From NCBI GenBank assembly GCA_033557465.1, contig CM066033.1, forward strand, positions 235,106,109-235,170,108: a stretch of DNA of 64,000 bases. The letters run 5' to 3'. Numbering within the stretch: the first letter of the stretch is position 1; the number at the start of each line of letters is the position of its first letter. Source of the stretch: Ichthyophis bannanicus. Its lineage: Eukaryota; Chordata; Amphibia; Gymnophiona; Ichthyophiidae. This document shows positions 11,606 through 22,075 of this stretch, in pieces. Under the pieces are notes generated by a model, which was not told the DNA's origin, searched no databases, and saw only the letters and a list, made by a program, of their open reading frames with translations. The position numbers and the translations under genes are program-made.

Positions 11606-11858
11606 CATTTATTTATTTTTTATACAGTGCTCTTTAGAATCAGTGTGGTTTACATGTATAGTCCCTGAAGAGCTCACAATCTAAGTGTACCTGAGGAAAT
11701 GGAGGGTTAAGTGGCTTGCCCAAGGCCACAAGGAGTAGCCATGGGACTAGAGACCCCAGTCTGTCTGGCCTGAGGTTGCTTGTCCCCATGTGGGAATTGA
11801 ACCCCTGGCCTTCTGGCCTGAGGTAGCCTGTCCCAACCACTGAGACACTCCTCCCTCA
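11606..11858 (-). repeat. tRNA-headed SINE
   Basis: Read on the minus strand it starts GGAGGAGTGTCTCAGTGGTT (A-box-like) and has GGGGTTCAATTCCCAC (B-box), an RNA polymerase III internal promoter from a tRNA. The body 'CTTGTGGCCTTGGGCAAGCC...ACCCTCCAT' is the core shared with the copies at 25171 and 47479. The 3' end has TGTATAAAAAATAAATAAAT. A TCTGGCCTGAGG segment is repeated near the B-box. I see no clear target duplication. Confidence 0.75.
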
Positions 11859-12352
11859 GTCCTGTATAACAAGTGACAGTTGATGTTTAAGGAACTAAAC
11901 CAACTTCAAGCAGACATGTTTTATTCAAGAAACTCACCTGATGGCCAAAAATGAACACGTAATAAGACACCCCCAAATTTAACTCTGTCTGCTTTGCATC
12001 TAACAAAAAGTTGCAGAAGAAAAGAGGGAGTAGAGGTGTTGATTTTAAAGGATCTACATTACCAGGCCAACAGTGCAAAGATAAGAAGGTAGATATATTT
12101 CTAATAGGGCAACTTCGAATGAGCAGCAACACACCTTGATAAATCTATATGCACCCTGTGTTGGACAGGAAATTTTCTTTGACTCAACCACAGAAAAACT
12201 AAGTGAAATTGCAGAAGGGAACCTGATAATCAGTGGTGATTTTAATGAGGGGCGACCCAAGGGGGGTGCGGGGCCATGTACGGAGACTCGGTGCAGGGCC
12301 TCATTTGCATAAATATTTGCATAATATTACCATACACTAACTTTTAGTAAAC

Positions 12353-12589
12353 ATGCCTCTTAATGAGTGTATGGATAAAGAAAGACTAGAAGATTTCTAC
12401 ATTACTATAATCCAGTGCCAACCACCAGGCACATTAGGAACTACTACAAACATTGCCCATTTAGAACCCATAGCAAACCCGCCGTATCGTAACAGCACTA
12501 CCAGGACTCACAAAGCACCATACTCTACCTATCAAAAAGCAACACTGCAAATATTAAACCAGTACATTTCAGAGAATAACAATACATGA
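12353..12589 (+). other. Small open frame inside hAT element (copy 2)
   Basis: The 78-codon counterpart of the frame at 789-1025 on the other strand, with the same start and stop. No recognisable domain. See the first copy for the caveat that this can be inheritance rather than selection. Confidence 0.2.
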
Positions 12590-13189
12590 CCTATTGGGAA
12601 AAGAGAACAAGTGGCAATGTTAAATAGGAATTACATAAACAGAATACCTCAGCTCAGTTACACATGCAGAACATAGACCATCACCAAACAAGGAATCGCA
12701 ATTTAGAAACAGGAAGGCAATAATTAAACTTGGAATGTACAACACTGTAGAAATAAAACTATAAATTAATTTCCTCTTGTACCAAACAAAGCGCAGATGT
12801 TAATGATGCACATTTCCCAGAGCTTTCATATTCCAGTTAATAAATTCAAAATAAAGAGATATCTTTCTACCTTTTGTGCATTTTTTTCAGTTGCAATTGC
12901 TCCAGCCACTTTCTTCTGGTTTCTTCATGTTTTCTGCTAACTCTCCATCGTCTGCTGTCCATTTGTCCTTTCTTCTCTCTTCTAGTTTTTTTCCATTCTC
13001 TCTCTACATCTGCTTTAACATACTAATCTTTCTCCTTTTGTTCTTTCCTCATTCCTTTTTCATCCACTCAAATTTTACCCCTCCATCCTCAATCCCCACT
13101 TACTCTCCCAATACCCGGCCAATTGTAGATTTTTCTTTCCTCCCACACAAAAACTTTTTCCCCTCTCCATTTCACTCTCCCAGCCCCAT

Positions 13190-14125
13190 CCCATTCTAAT
13201 CCTCCCCCAACATCAGCTCCCTTCTAGTTCCAGCCCCACCCAGCATCCGCTCCCTTCTAGTCCCCGCATCAGTCCATTTTCAGTCCAAGACCCCTATCAG
13301 CCCATTTCCAATCCTATCCTAGCCCCACCCATCAGCCCATTTCCAGGCCTAGCTCCCCCATCCATTTCCAGTCCTATCCGAGTCGCTCCATCGCTCATTT
13401 CCAATCCCAGCCCCACCATCAGCTCATGTCAAATCCCAGCTCCTCTCCACTCAGCCCATTTCCAATCCAAGCTCCCCATGAGCCTACTTCCAGTTCTAGC
13501 CACTCCATGAGTTCATTTCAGTCCAAGCCCCCACCACAGCCCATTTCCAATCCTAGCACCCCAACAGCCCATTTCCAGTCCTAGCTCCCTCCCCTCACAG
13601 TCCATTTCCATTCCAATCTCCCCTCCCCATCAGCTATTTGCAGTTCAAGTCCCCTTCCACTCAGCCCATTTCCAGTCCTAGCCCCCCATAGCCCATTACC
13701 AGTCCTAACCCCCCATCAGCCCACTTCCACTCCTAACCCACCATCACCCCATTTTCAGTCAGCCCCCCATAGCCCATTATCAGTCCTAACCCCCCATTTG
13801 CCCACCTCCAGTCCTAACCTCCCATCAACCCACTTCCAGTCCTAACCCCCCATCACCCCATTTCTTTGCCCCCCCATCAGCCCACTTCCAGTCCTAGCCC
13901 CCCCATAGCCCATTACCAATCCTAACCCCCCCATCAGCCCATTTCCAGTCCTAGCCCCCCCCATAGCCCATTACCAATCCTAACCCCCCCATCAGCCCAC
14001 TTCCAGTCCTAACCCCCCCATCACCCCATTTTCAGTCTTAGCCCCCCCATCAGCCCATTTCCAGTTTTAGCCCCCCCCCCCCCTAGCCCATTACCAGTCC
14101 TACCCCCTCCCCATCAGCCCAGGGA
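13190..14125. repeat. Degenerate tandem repeat inside hAT
   Basis: A roughly 20-45-bp unit containing CCCATTTCCAGTCCTAGCCCC recurs about thirty times with drift, rich in C runs. The same motif appears reversed at 1-190 and 9040-9090, and at 38875-39080 inside another hAT, so it is a module shared among several hAT elements rather than a local array. Confidence 0.8.
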
Positions 14126-14512
14126 AATTTAAAAAAAAAATCTGGCTGCTGCTGCTGCTGCCATGGCAGTGGCAGAATCAAGTGTGCCGTGGGCCCCCCA
14201 CCTGCCCGGCAGAGCCCTCCCTGAATCAGTTCCCTCAGCGCTGGCTTTTCAGAGCCACAAAGGGAGAGTTTCCCTTTCTCGCGGCTCTGTTAAGTCTGCT
14301 GGGGCTGATGGGAAACAGGAAATGGACACTTGGTGGCGGAGGCGGCTTTTAATGCAGAATGTTGTTTGCGCGGGGCCCCCTGAAACGCGGGGCCCTGTGC
14401 AAGCAACATTCTTGCTCAATGGACAGGCCGGCCCTGATTTTAATATGACTCTTAATCCCAGACTAAATACATCAAAGGGGGAAGTATCTGGAACCAAAGT
14501 GAACTAGCAATA

Positions 14513-14634
14513 GTTGCAGCCGCTAGCAGCACAGAGTTCATAGAAGTGAAACTAGGGCACTTCCTGTCTTGCGCAAGAGACAGAAGTGCCCCGGTGTCAC
14601 TTCTATGAACTCCATGCTGCCGTCAGCTACAACC
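14513..14634. repeat. Small hairpin (foldback) repeat
   Basis: Arms around GTTCATAGAAGTGAAACTAG and its complement, with outer pairs GTTGCAGCCG / CAGCTACAAC, fold around CTTGCGCAAG near 14567-14576. Nearly the whole 120 bp is self-complementary. It could be a foldback MITE; I could not fix a target duplication. Confidence 0.65.
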
Positions 14635-14639
14635 TCAAA

Positions 14640-15215
14640 TAGGTTGATTCTAATTGTCTTTGAATAACCAAGGAATCTTTAACTGAGGACACGAAAACTG
14701 CTTGCAGCATAGAAAATATGAGTCTCTAACATAGTTGGTACCCAGTTCCTTCAATTTCAAATTCTGTTCCAGCAGTTTAGCAACAGTCTCAGTAGAGAAT
14801 GCAGAAATTTGCTCAAACGAGCCTATAAGAGCAAGTTCAGTACGGGAAATGATTTGACATATATCTTTAAGTGAAATTTTTTCCTGGGGCAATGAAGTAA
14901 TTACAGGTAACGAAAACTGAATTGGTTTGGGAAATGCACAGCTGAAGAGCTCCTCCCAGCAGGGAGAATAGAAACCAATGGCAGGCTACCTAAAATAGGG
15001 AACCCGCCCAAAGCTCCCAGAGTTGCTGAACAGCTGGTTAGAGTCTCAACAGACCTAGCAGGTGGAGTGACAAGCAAAGAATCTCTACTCTCCAACTGCT
15101 GAGAAGCCTCAGAATCGGTCGGGGCAGCGGTTACCTTAACGTCCTAGCCATGGGGGCCAAATCTTTCACCACCTTCTGCCCCTTCGATGGTCCTCTCTTC
15201 TTCCTCTTCAGCCCC
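14640..15215 (-). pseudogene. L1-like ORF1 N-terminal fragment
   Basis: Minus-strand coding starts near 15215 with a Lys/Arg-rich stretch (KRKKRGPSKGQKVVKDLAP). It continues in shifted phase through a Ser/Thr-rich segment to MPQEKISLKDICQIISRTEL (14892 onward) and a coiled-coil-like LLEQNLKLKELGTN, ending at 14650. That order of basic N-terminus, linker and 'ISLKDI..lI' with coiled coil matches L1-type ORF1, an RNA-binding chaperone. The RRM-like part is missing. Assignment from pattern only. Confidence 0.5.
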
Positions 15216-15880
15216 ATATACTATGTGGAGATAAAAGTATGCACCTCAGGGCTCCAAAGGGGCGTATCCTGCCTTTAGGACATGCCCCTTCAGAGCACCC
15301 CTAAAGGATGTTCCCGCAACCGTGTCCCATGGCAGGGCTTCTGATCTTATAGGCCCCGACCCCCAATGGCCAGAGTGGCTTTCCCAAGGTAGGGTCAAAG
15401 GTTCACCAGAGTTCAGATAGGTGAAGAAACAGCAGTCCTCCATGATTTCTCAAGTTCTTAGTGTGCAACATGCTAAACCTGAACCATCTCCCCCTTCACA
15501 GAAGAAATCTGATCAAGCTATTCCACGAAACCTGCTGTCTGAAGTTGTTCCACTGAGGCTATCTTCAATCTAGACTTTCACATGCACAGCTGCAGTAATA
15601 ATAGCCAGGAAATAATCTTGGAATCAATCCAGATAGTTTCAGTAGAATGGGCTATCACAAAGGGTTGACTGCAGACACATGGTAAACGAAACTTACAAGT
15701 GCTGACACCAGTCTTAGAAAGGGGCTAAATGAATACTAGTTCAAGGACTTTCAGTTGCTGTCAGGATGCCAGCTTACAAAAGGCTACAAATGCTCTCTTC
15801 AGCATCCTATGGGTTATAGCCCCAACCCTACTCCAGAAATCTTTTCTTCCGTCAATTGCTCTGGCCTCATGGGTATAAAT
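15216..15880. other. Unrecognised sequence, possibly L1 5' UTR
   Basis: It lies upstream (minus sense) of the L1-like ORF1 fragment, so part may be that element's 5' UTR. No motif confirms this. Confidence 0.3.
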
Positions 15881-16411
15881 CAGGGCTGTACCAAGCCATA
15901 AATGCACCTTGTGCGACTTGCACAGCTGGCGCGCCCCCCCCCCCCTCCAGGATTTTCATTTGCCCCATGCCCAGCATCTCCCCATCTTACCTCCATGTCC
16001 AGTTGGCTCTCCCTGGCCTGCCCTTGCCCCACTGCTACTTTTTGTGATTCTTTAGCAGCGGCAGCAGCAGAGTAGACCTCCAATTGAAAAAAACCCCTAA
16101 AACCTCATGTGGTCTTTCCGATTCTGTGCTTGCATGCTGACCTGATCCCCCCCTCCCCTCCTCTGATGTGAACATACATCAAGAGGAAGGAAGGATAAGG
16201 TCAGCATGCAAGTGCAGAGTCGGAAAGACCACATGTGTTTTTTTCAATTGGAGGTCCGCTGCTAAGAGAACATGAAGAATGGCGGTGGGGCAAGGTCAGG
16301 CAGTATGGGGGGGGGGGAGGGGCAGCCAAGGCCAGTAATCCCAAATGTGCCGCTATTTTTTTCTTTGCTCTGTGTGGCTGCACCACACGCACAGGGCTAG
16401 GTATGGTGCTG
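15881..16411 (+). mobile_element. Hairpin hAT-like element (copy A)
   Basis: The left end CAGGGCTGTACCAAGCC and inverted right end CAGCACCATACCTAGCC form an imperfect terminal repeat, the same termini as the 17299-17940 element. A central palindrome spans roughly 16048-16285, with 'GTGGTCTTTCCGA' pairing with 'TCGGAAAGACCAC'. Flanking octamers do not match convincingly, so boundaries rest on the termini. No coding capacity. Confidence 0.75.
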
Positions 16412-16554
16412 GGTACAGCAGCAAGGCCTCCTTCAATGAACCCCAAAACCTCCCTCTTCTGGACAGGTCAGCAAAAAACTAGATAATGTCCTAGCCTTTG
16501 ATAAGAGGATATCCAGTGACCCTGGTTTGGAATCTATCACAAGTTTTAAAAATC

Positions 16555-17060
16555 TTTGGAGGTCATGTGACATGATGAGCCCTCTTACTGTGAGGGCTGC
16601 TCACCACATTTAAGTATATCAACCAGAATCCTAATACAATTTCTCCATCCTTTGCTTATAAGGCAAAAGTAGAATATTGTATAGACAAATACATTAAGAA
16701 GCAGAGAACAAAAATGCAGTGTAGGATGACAAAAAAAGATAAAGAAAAAACAAGGCCTGCCAAAACAAAGGTGTCCAAAGCTGTGGGATTAGGACCTTCG
16801 CTACTGTAGCTATAGGCAAGACACTTACAGAATCAATAGTGAAAGCCTTCAACTAAGTTTGAAACAGTATATGGGAACGTAGGAGGCAGTTACCCAAACG
16901 ATCAATGTAATGGGTAAATGAGTGGTAGAAGTAGAGAAGTGAGTTTCTGGAATAGAAGGCAATATTAAGGAAGCCTTTGTGGAAATAACTAAGTTGAAAG
17001 CAACACTTACCTCTTCTGAAGAAAAATTGGGAGATTTAGGGAACTGATTAAGATAGCACA
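16555..17060 (+). pseudogene. L1-like 5' UTR and ORF1 start
   Basis: A GGTCATGTGACATGATGAGCCC stretch resembling L1 5' UTR is followed by a short ORF1-like start near 16727 (MTKKDKEKTRPAKTKVSKA), a basic N-terminus, which soon hits a stop. The following 250 bp contain only broken frames. Probably the 5' end of an L1 copy cut off or degraded downstream. Confidence 0.4.
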
Positions 17061-17298
17061 CAAAGTCTAGATTGTTCTATCTGAAATCTATTGCAGACCA
17101 CAACCTGCAGCGATTTTTGAAATGAAGGCGAACAGAAATTGAAGCAGCTCAGGAGAGAAAGACCACACAGATTGGATCACCTCAACTCCACTTTTTTTCT
17201 GTCCTAGAGTAGTAGTAGTCACAAAATTCCTTAAACTTTGCCCATAAGTCAGCACTGATGCAAGCATGTAAGAAAGCAATGGTGCTATGAGAAATGGT

Positions 17299-17940
17299 CA
17301 GGGCCATACCAAGCCATAATTGCACCATGTGACTTGCACATCTGGCGAGCCCCCCCCCCCCCATCTCCCCCACACCTCCATGTCCAGCTGGTTGCCTGCC
17401 GTTGTCCTGTACCCACCACTTTTTGTGCTTTCTCGGCGGCACCGGCGCCAACAGCAGCAGAGCAGACCAGACCTGACCTCAAATTTAAAAAAAACAACAA
17501 CCCTCAAAACCATGTGGGTCTTTCGACTCTGCGCTTGCCTGCAGATCTGATCCCTCACTCTCTCCTCTGATGTAGGGTTCGTGTCAGAGGAGGGAGGGAC
17601 CAGACCAGCCATTCAAACACAGTTCTTTGCAGTCCCACACTTGAATGGCTAGTCTGGTCTCTTCCTCCTCTGATGTGACCTATGAGGAGGGAGGGAGGGA
17701 GGGAGGGACCAGACCAGACCTGTGTGCAAGTGCAGAGTCCGAAAGACCCGTTTGCATTTTTTTTAAATTTGAGATCAGGTCTGCTCCGCTGCTGTTGGCA
17801 TTGTTGGTGCGGAAAAAAAACACAAAAAATGGTGGTGGCAGGAAGTGTTGGGGGAGCCAAGCCTGGCAACCTGAAATGCACCCCTAATCTTTTGCACCCT
17901 ATGCAGCTGCACTGCTCGCACAGGGCTAGGTATGGCGCTG
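17299..17940 (+). mobile_element. Hairpin hAT-like element (copy B)
   Basis: It starts CAGGGCCATACCAAGCC and ends GGCTAGGTATGGCGCTG, matching the termini of the copy at 15881. Flanking octamers GAAATGGT and GGAACGGT agree at 6 of 8 positions, consistent with an aged 8-bp duplication. Outer palindrome arms lie at roughly 17440-17560 and 17710-17810, with a second nested one (CAGACCAGCCATTCAA pairing with TTGAATGGCTAGTCTG). A (GGGA)n run lies at 17690-17708. No coding capacity. Confidence 0.8.
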
Positions 17941-18573
17941 GGAACGGTGAAAGATTATTTTTAAGGACTCCTCTTCCAATATGGCAGTCAAAAAGAAGGC
18001 ATTTTCAGTAAACTCTCTGAAAGCTGGGTGCACTTTGCTCTCCAGTACCCAGCAACCCTCTGAATTCTGAAGGATGGTAACTGACAGCTGAGGCCACTGC
18101 TTTTCTGGCAAAGACTGAAATATGTCAGAAGTAAAAGGCCTCAATATTCATGGACTTCAGATCCCATGTTGGCATTGTATTGACTTGGGTAGCACTGTGG
18201 AAGGGGAAAATAAAATGGAGGACACTAGGAAACTTAACTGATAACATCCTAGATGATGGCAACTTTCTTGTTTTCTCTGTATAAGCTGAATAAAATAATT
18301 AGTTGCTGCGTCAGTCCACTGTCCACAGGTACTATCCTGAAGGTTTCAACCTTCAAAGGTTAGTCAACAAATGCATTGTTAGTCCAAAAACAGGTACCAC
18401 CTTATATTCTTTGTTTTAGCTGTATTTATTCATATGTTACATTTTCTCGGTAATTTTGTGAGAGATCCTCAACTATATTTTAGCACAAAGGAGTGAGGCA
18501 AGCCTGCAAGCTACATGGCAGTAGCACAAAAAACCTGAGAGCTTGGAGAAAACCTGACATTGAGTCTAGCTTC
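17941..18573. other. Unrecognised sequence
   Basis: No supported feature; broken frames only. Confidence 0.35.
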
Positions 18574-18767
18574 CAGGGGTTCTCAACCCAGTCTTTGGGA
18601 CACATTTAGCCATTCAGGTTGTCAGGATAACCGCAGTGAATATGCATGAGAGAGATTTGCATACACTGGAGGAAATGCATAGAAATGTCTCTCCTGCATA
18701 TTCATCGTGGTTATCCTGAAAACCTGACTGGCTAGGTATATGCCCAAGAGTGGGTTGAGAACCACTG
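18574..18767. mobile_element. Short hAT-type MITE
   Basis: Termini CAGGGGTTCTCAACCCAGTC and, inverted, CAGTGGTTCTCAACCCACTC enclose a 194-bp foldback rich in GAATATGCATGAGAGAG and its complement. Almost the whole element is an imperfect palindrome. The style matches small hAT-derived MITEs of vertebrates. Flanking octamers do not match, so the insertion is old or the ends are slightly off. Confidence 0.8.
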
Positions 18768-19904
18768 ATATAGGACACAGTTGTGAAACCCATGATCTGT
18801 GAACAATGTGATGGAAATTACAGATGTCTGGAAGCATGGATGTATTACTCAGTGTGAAACTTTGCTGCAGTTATTTTTCTTACCCATGACTAAGCGAGGG
18901 TGGGCTGTAGGATACCAATCAGAAGATTTCAGCTGCTTCTGGCTACTACTATCTGATTCATCGCTGCTAATTTTGACAGTAACTTACATTCTGCCTGTAA
19001 GAAACTAGTATGCATTCGATGTCCTTGAAGTTATTTGGGAAGATGCAAATACTAATCTTGGACCTTCACCTCCTATGCATCATTCAGTGAAAATGCAAAG
19101 GTGTAAAAGTTGCTATATTGTTGTCATTCTGGTTTCAAGTACTGTTTGAGAAATTAGATTAGTGGGAGTAACATCGTCTGGAAGAGTGCTTGTGTGCTGA
19201 AAACTGTGAGCTTAAGTTAGGTAAAGGAAAAAGAGGACAAGAATTGGAGGAAAAAAAGAGAAAAGGTGCACTATGGGAATATAAACTATGATGGAGGCAT
19301 AGAAAGTGGTGGTCCTATGCGCAAGAATGTGTATCTGGAGATAGGTGACCAAACCAATGAGAGATAAGAAGGGGGAGGAAGGTGGTTTTCAAAGGAGTGA
19401 GAGGAGTGGTGGGACGAGAGAATGATACTGTAGTAGCCAGAGGAAACAAATATAGTTTATAGATGCCCAAAGCATGTGATGGAATGTGCGCATGGCTGGG
19501 GTGTGAGCTAGGAGCCCCGGTAATTGAATAAAAATCTCTACTTAGTATGCAGGATGACAACAAAAGTACAATGATTAAAGATGTGGCTCACTGTGCATCT
19601 TGGAATATTTATGGCATACTGACATAAGGCACATATCAGCTGCTTCCTGCAGTAAACTCACTTAGATAACACAGAGCATCAGAAACTGAAAGACTGTGGG
19701 CCCCTAGGACTCAGAAAGCAGGTTTGACAATTTTAGTTAGCAAGACAGTCATTCAAAGGAAAAAAGGCTATAAATGATCCCTTTTGTTCAATAATCAAGA
19801 AATGTTTGGAATATTCTAATATTTCCTTGATTTGGGGAGATTTCATTTGTGTATGTGACCCCAGTTTTGATTGATCGGAAATCACCACAGTACACAAACA
19901 TAAT
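18768..19904. other. Unrecognised sequence
   Basis: Nothing supported on either strand. Confidence 0.35.
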
Positions 19905-20085
19905 TGCCACAGCGGGTCAGAGCAAAAGGTCCATCAAGACCAGTATCCTGTATCCAACAGTGGTCAATTCACAACATAATTAACCAACAGGATCACAAAA
20001 AAATAGGTAGATTTGATATTGCTTATCTCTAGGGATAAACAGTAGATTTCCCCAAGTCTACTATAACAATATGTAGACTTTCTCA
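19905..20085 (+). repeat. Retroposon fragment, 'GGTCCATCAAG' family
   Basis: It contains GGGTCAGAGCAAAAGGTCCA, then ATCCTGTATCCAACAGTGG and CCCCAAGTCTACTATAA. The same series occurs on the minus strand at 41036-41160. It is non-coding, and which LINE or SINE it belongs to is not shown here. Confidence 0.55.
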
Positions 20086-20089
20086 GAGG

Positions 20090-20935
20090 ACAAGCAGGAT
20101 TATCAAGTGCTCGTAGATGGGTATGTCATCTAATGGGGCTTGCTCGGAGAAAGCTTCTCCAGCTTCAGGTATAGTTGAGAAGCTTTTGAAAAGCTCTGTC
20201 ATGCATGAATCTTCCTGCCTGCTGTTACGCAGGACCCTTTTCAATCATCATTCTGCACAGCTGTTCAGATGCTTCTCCCAATGCTTCTTTTTCAAAGTTG
20301 CTCATCCAATTTCTTTTTCTCAGAATTTATTTACTTTTTCAGCAGCTGTTGCTTTTTTCATGTCCACTACATCGGGCATATTTTTTTCTAGGCCTCAGGC
20401 TCCCTGGTCAGGTCTCTGTAATCAAGTTGTTTGATTTCACTGCAGCTGTCTATTTTGGTGATATGTACCATTAAAAAAAAGCCTCCTGCAACTTTAAGAA
20501 GTGCACCTAGTGCAGCAAGACCCCAACACACTCATCAATCAATGCAGAAATGTTAAAATGTATATAAGTTATGCTTCCGAGCATGTCCCGCATGCCACCC
20601 CTACCTATTCCATAGTTCTTTGTAAAATTGTTGAGTTCTACTGTAAATTGCTTTGATTTTTTATAAGGCGGTATAAAAAAAACTTGTTAAATAAATAAAA
20701 TAAATATATCTATAATAGATACCCCTAATAGGTGTATGCAGTGCCTGAGGCTCAATCATGAACCTTCCCGATGTAATTTGTGTCCAACAACAGCAGGAAC
20801 AAATTTGTACTTCTAAGTCTGACCCATCAATATCTGCATCAGAAGCATCAGTCACTATGCTTCCAAGACTTGCAGTGCACACTGGTGATGCATCAGTAAT
20901 AGCAACAGGAATGCATCAAACACCCTGAACACCAC
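20090..20935 (+). mobile_element. DIRS-like 5' end and gag fragment, plus strand
   Basis: It begins with a DIRS-terminus-like GAGGACAAGCAGGATTATCAAG. Near 20737-20800 a plus-strand frame reads CMQCLRLNHEPSRCNLC, the Cys/His cluster of DIRS gag (compare C-x2-C-x10-CLRCLGPDHE in the 47706-53484 element). The leader is interrupted by a LINE tail at about 20475-20700. The orientation is opposite to the next DIRS fragment, and coding stops soon after. Confidence 0.55.
20475..20700 (+). repeat. LINE 3' tail inserted in DIRS fragment
   Basis: Ends with CTGTAAATTGCTTTGATTTT, a GGCGGTATAAAAAA motif and (AAATA)n. This is the same 3'-tail style as 7805-7867. No coding part. Confidence 0.5.
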
Positions 20936-21004
20936 GTAGAAATATAATCCATTAGGTTCAGATATCCACGGCATCCTGCCATTTGTTCTTTTCTTAAATG
21001 ATGT

Positions 21005-22070
21005 TGAGAGCATATGATACTGAACATTGGGCAGAGTCCAGAGTGCATCGATATCTCATCCCTTTGGAGCACAATATCGAGAATACTAAGGCACTGAAAT
21101 CACCAGTGCTCTTGAAGGATACCTACGCCATTTGAAAGAATAGGTCTTTCTGGTGGAGAGCTTTCTGGAAGAAAGGAGAATATTTTTTATAGCAGTAGAT
21201 GATGGCAGACCCTAGAAGATTACACTCTCAGCAGCCATGCTGTCAGTCGAAGGGACTGCAGATTGGGATGGAGAAATGCTCCGTTGTCCTGAGATAGGAG
21301 ACCTGGCCTGGAACCCAGTGGGATTGGTGATGTTTGCGTCAGATGAATTAGAAGGGGAAACCAGGGCTGACGGTGCCAGCAAGGGGCTATGAGAATCAGA
21401 GCCCTTGTCTGCTTGTAGTTTGAGGATGGTCTTTGAGATGAGGGGAATGCGGGGAAATGCAGAGAGGAGTCCCTGACCCCAGTGGATCATGAAGGCACTC
21501 TGGAGCAGAACTGAGGAAGTTGAGTGTTCTGCGGAGTGGCAAAGAGATCTATCAGTGGTGTTCCCCAGATGTGGAACAGTCTTGCCGCTGCTGTTGGGTC
21601 TAAAGACTGTTCATGGGGTTGTAGGATCCGACTCAGCTTGTCTGCTAGGAGATTGGATTCTCCTGGAATGTAAACTGCATGGAGGTGCATGTGGTGGAGG
21701 ATGACAAATTCCCAGAGTTTGCAGGCCTCTTGACATAGGGGGAGGGAGCCTGTCCCCCTTGTTTGTTTATATAAAATATAGCCACTTTATTGTCAGTTCT
21801 GACTAGGATTTGACTGTTTGAGAGGTGATGCTGGAAAACCTGGAGAGCATTCATGACTGCCCAAAGCTCGAGCAGGTTTATCTGCTGCATGGATTCCTGG
21901 GTTGTCCACAGGCCCTGTGTGGAGAGGGAATCCAGATGTGCTTCCCAACTCTGCTTGGAGGCATCTGTTGTCACTGTTGTCAGTGTATGCTGAGGTAGGG
22001 GAGTCCGAAAAGGTGACCCTACGAGAAGATTTTCTGGGGTGCACCACCACAGGAGAGATTCGGCCATGGG
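21005..22070 (-). pseudogene. DIRS RNase H to recombinase-start remnant
   Basis: From 22067 down: TVTTDASKQSWEAHLDS, INLLELWAVMNALQVF and VRTDNKVAIFYINKQGG are the RNase H region as in the intact DIRS copy. In 21690-21487 comes AVYIPGESNLLADKLSRILQ, then a piece matching the 'LLYAFPPIPLVSRTLF' segment at 21490-21212. Around 21140 a KWRRY block is the start of the recombinase domain. Phases shift repeatedly. The YLDD polymerase motif and recombinase catalytic residues are gone. Confidence 0.7.
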
Positions 22071-22075
22071 TGGTG

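Larger units (their letters stand above)
12247..14436 (+). mobile_element. Non-autonomous hAT, about 2.2 kb
   Basis: The 8-bp duplication ATTTTAAT (12239-12246 and 14437-14444) flanks the element exactly. The left end GAGGGGCGACCCAAGG and inverted right end CAGGGCCGGCCTGTCC are an imperfect terminal repeat of hAT type. It holds no transposase. The left half contains the 78-codon frame and the block shared with 1-1191 and 8697-9448. The right half is the CCCATTTCCAGTCCTA-type degenerate tandem repeat, then a (GCT)n run near 14145-14160 and a short unique end. Confidence 0.88.
11885..14506 (+). pseudogene. L1 ORF2 endonuclease fragment split by a hAT
   Basis: An L1-type apurinic endonuclease would nick target DNA for reverse transcription. 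The N-terminal part near 11890-11935 reads LQADMFYSRNSP, a decayed 'LQadi..LQETHL'. Near 12139-12246 the frame reads LINLYAPCVGQEIFFDST and ends at ISGDFN, the endonuclease GDFN motif. The 12247-14436 hAT is inserted exactly there, and the L1 frame resumes at 14445 (MTLNPRLNTSKG) until about 14506. Stops and frameshifts precede the hAT. RT is absent. Confidence 0.7.

Noticed and set aside
13190..14125. CRISPR-like or satellite array
   Set aside because: Units drift in length and sequence with no unique spacers, and lie inside a hAT with a perfect duplication.
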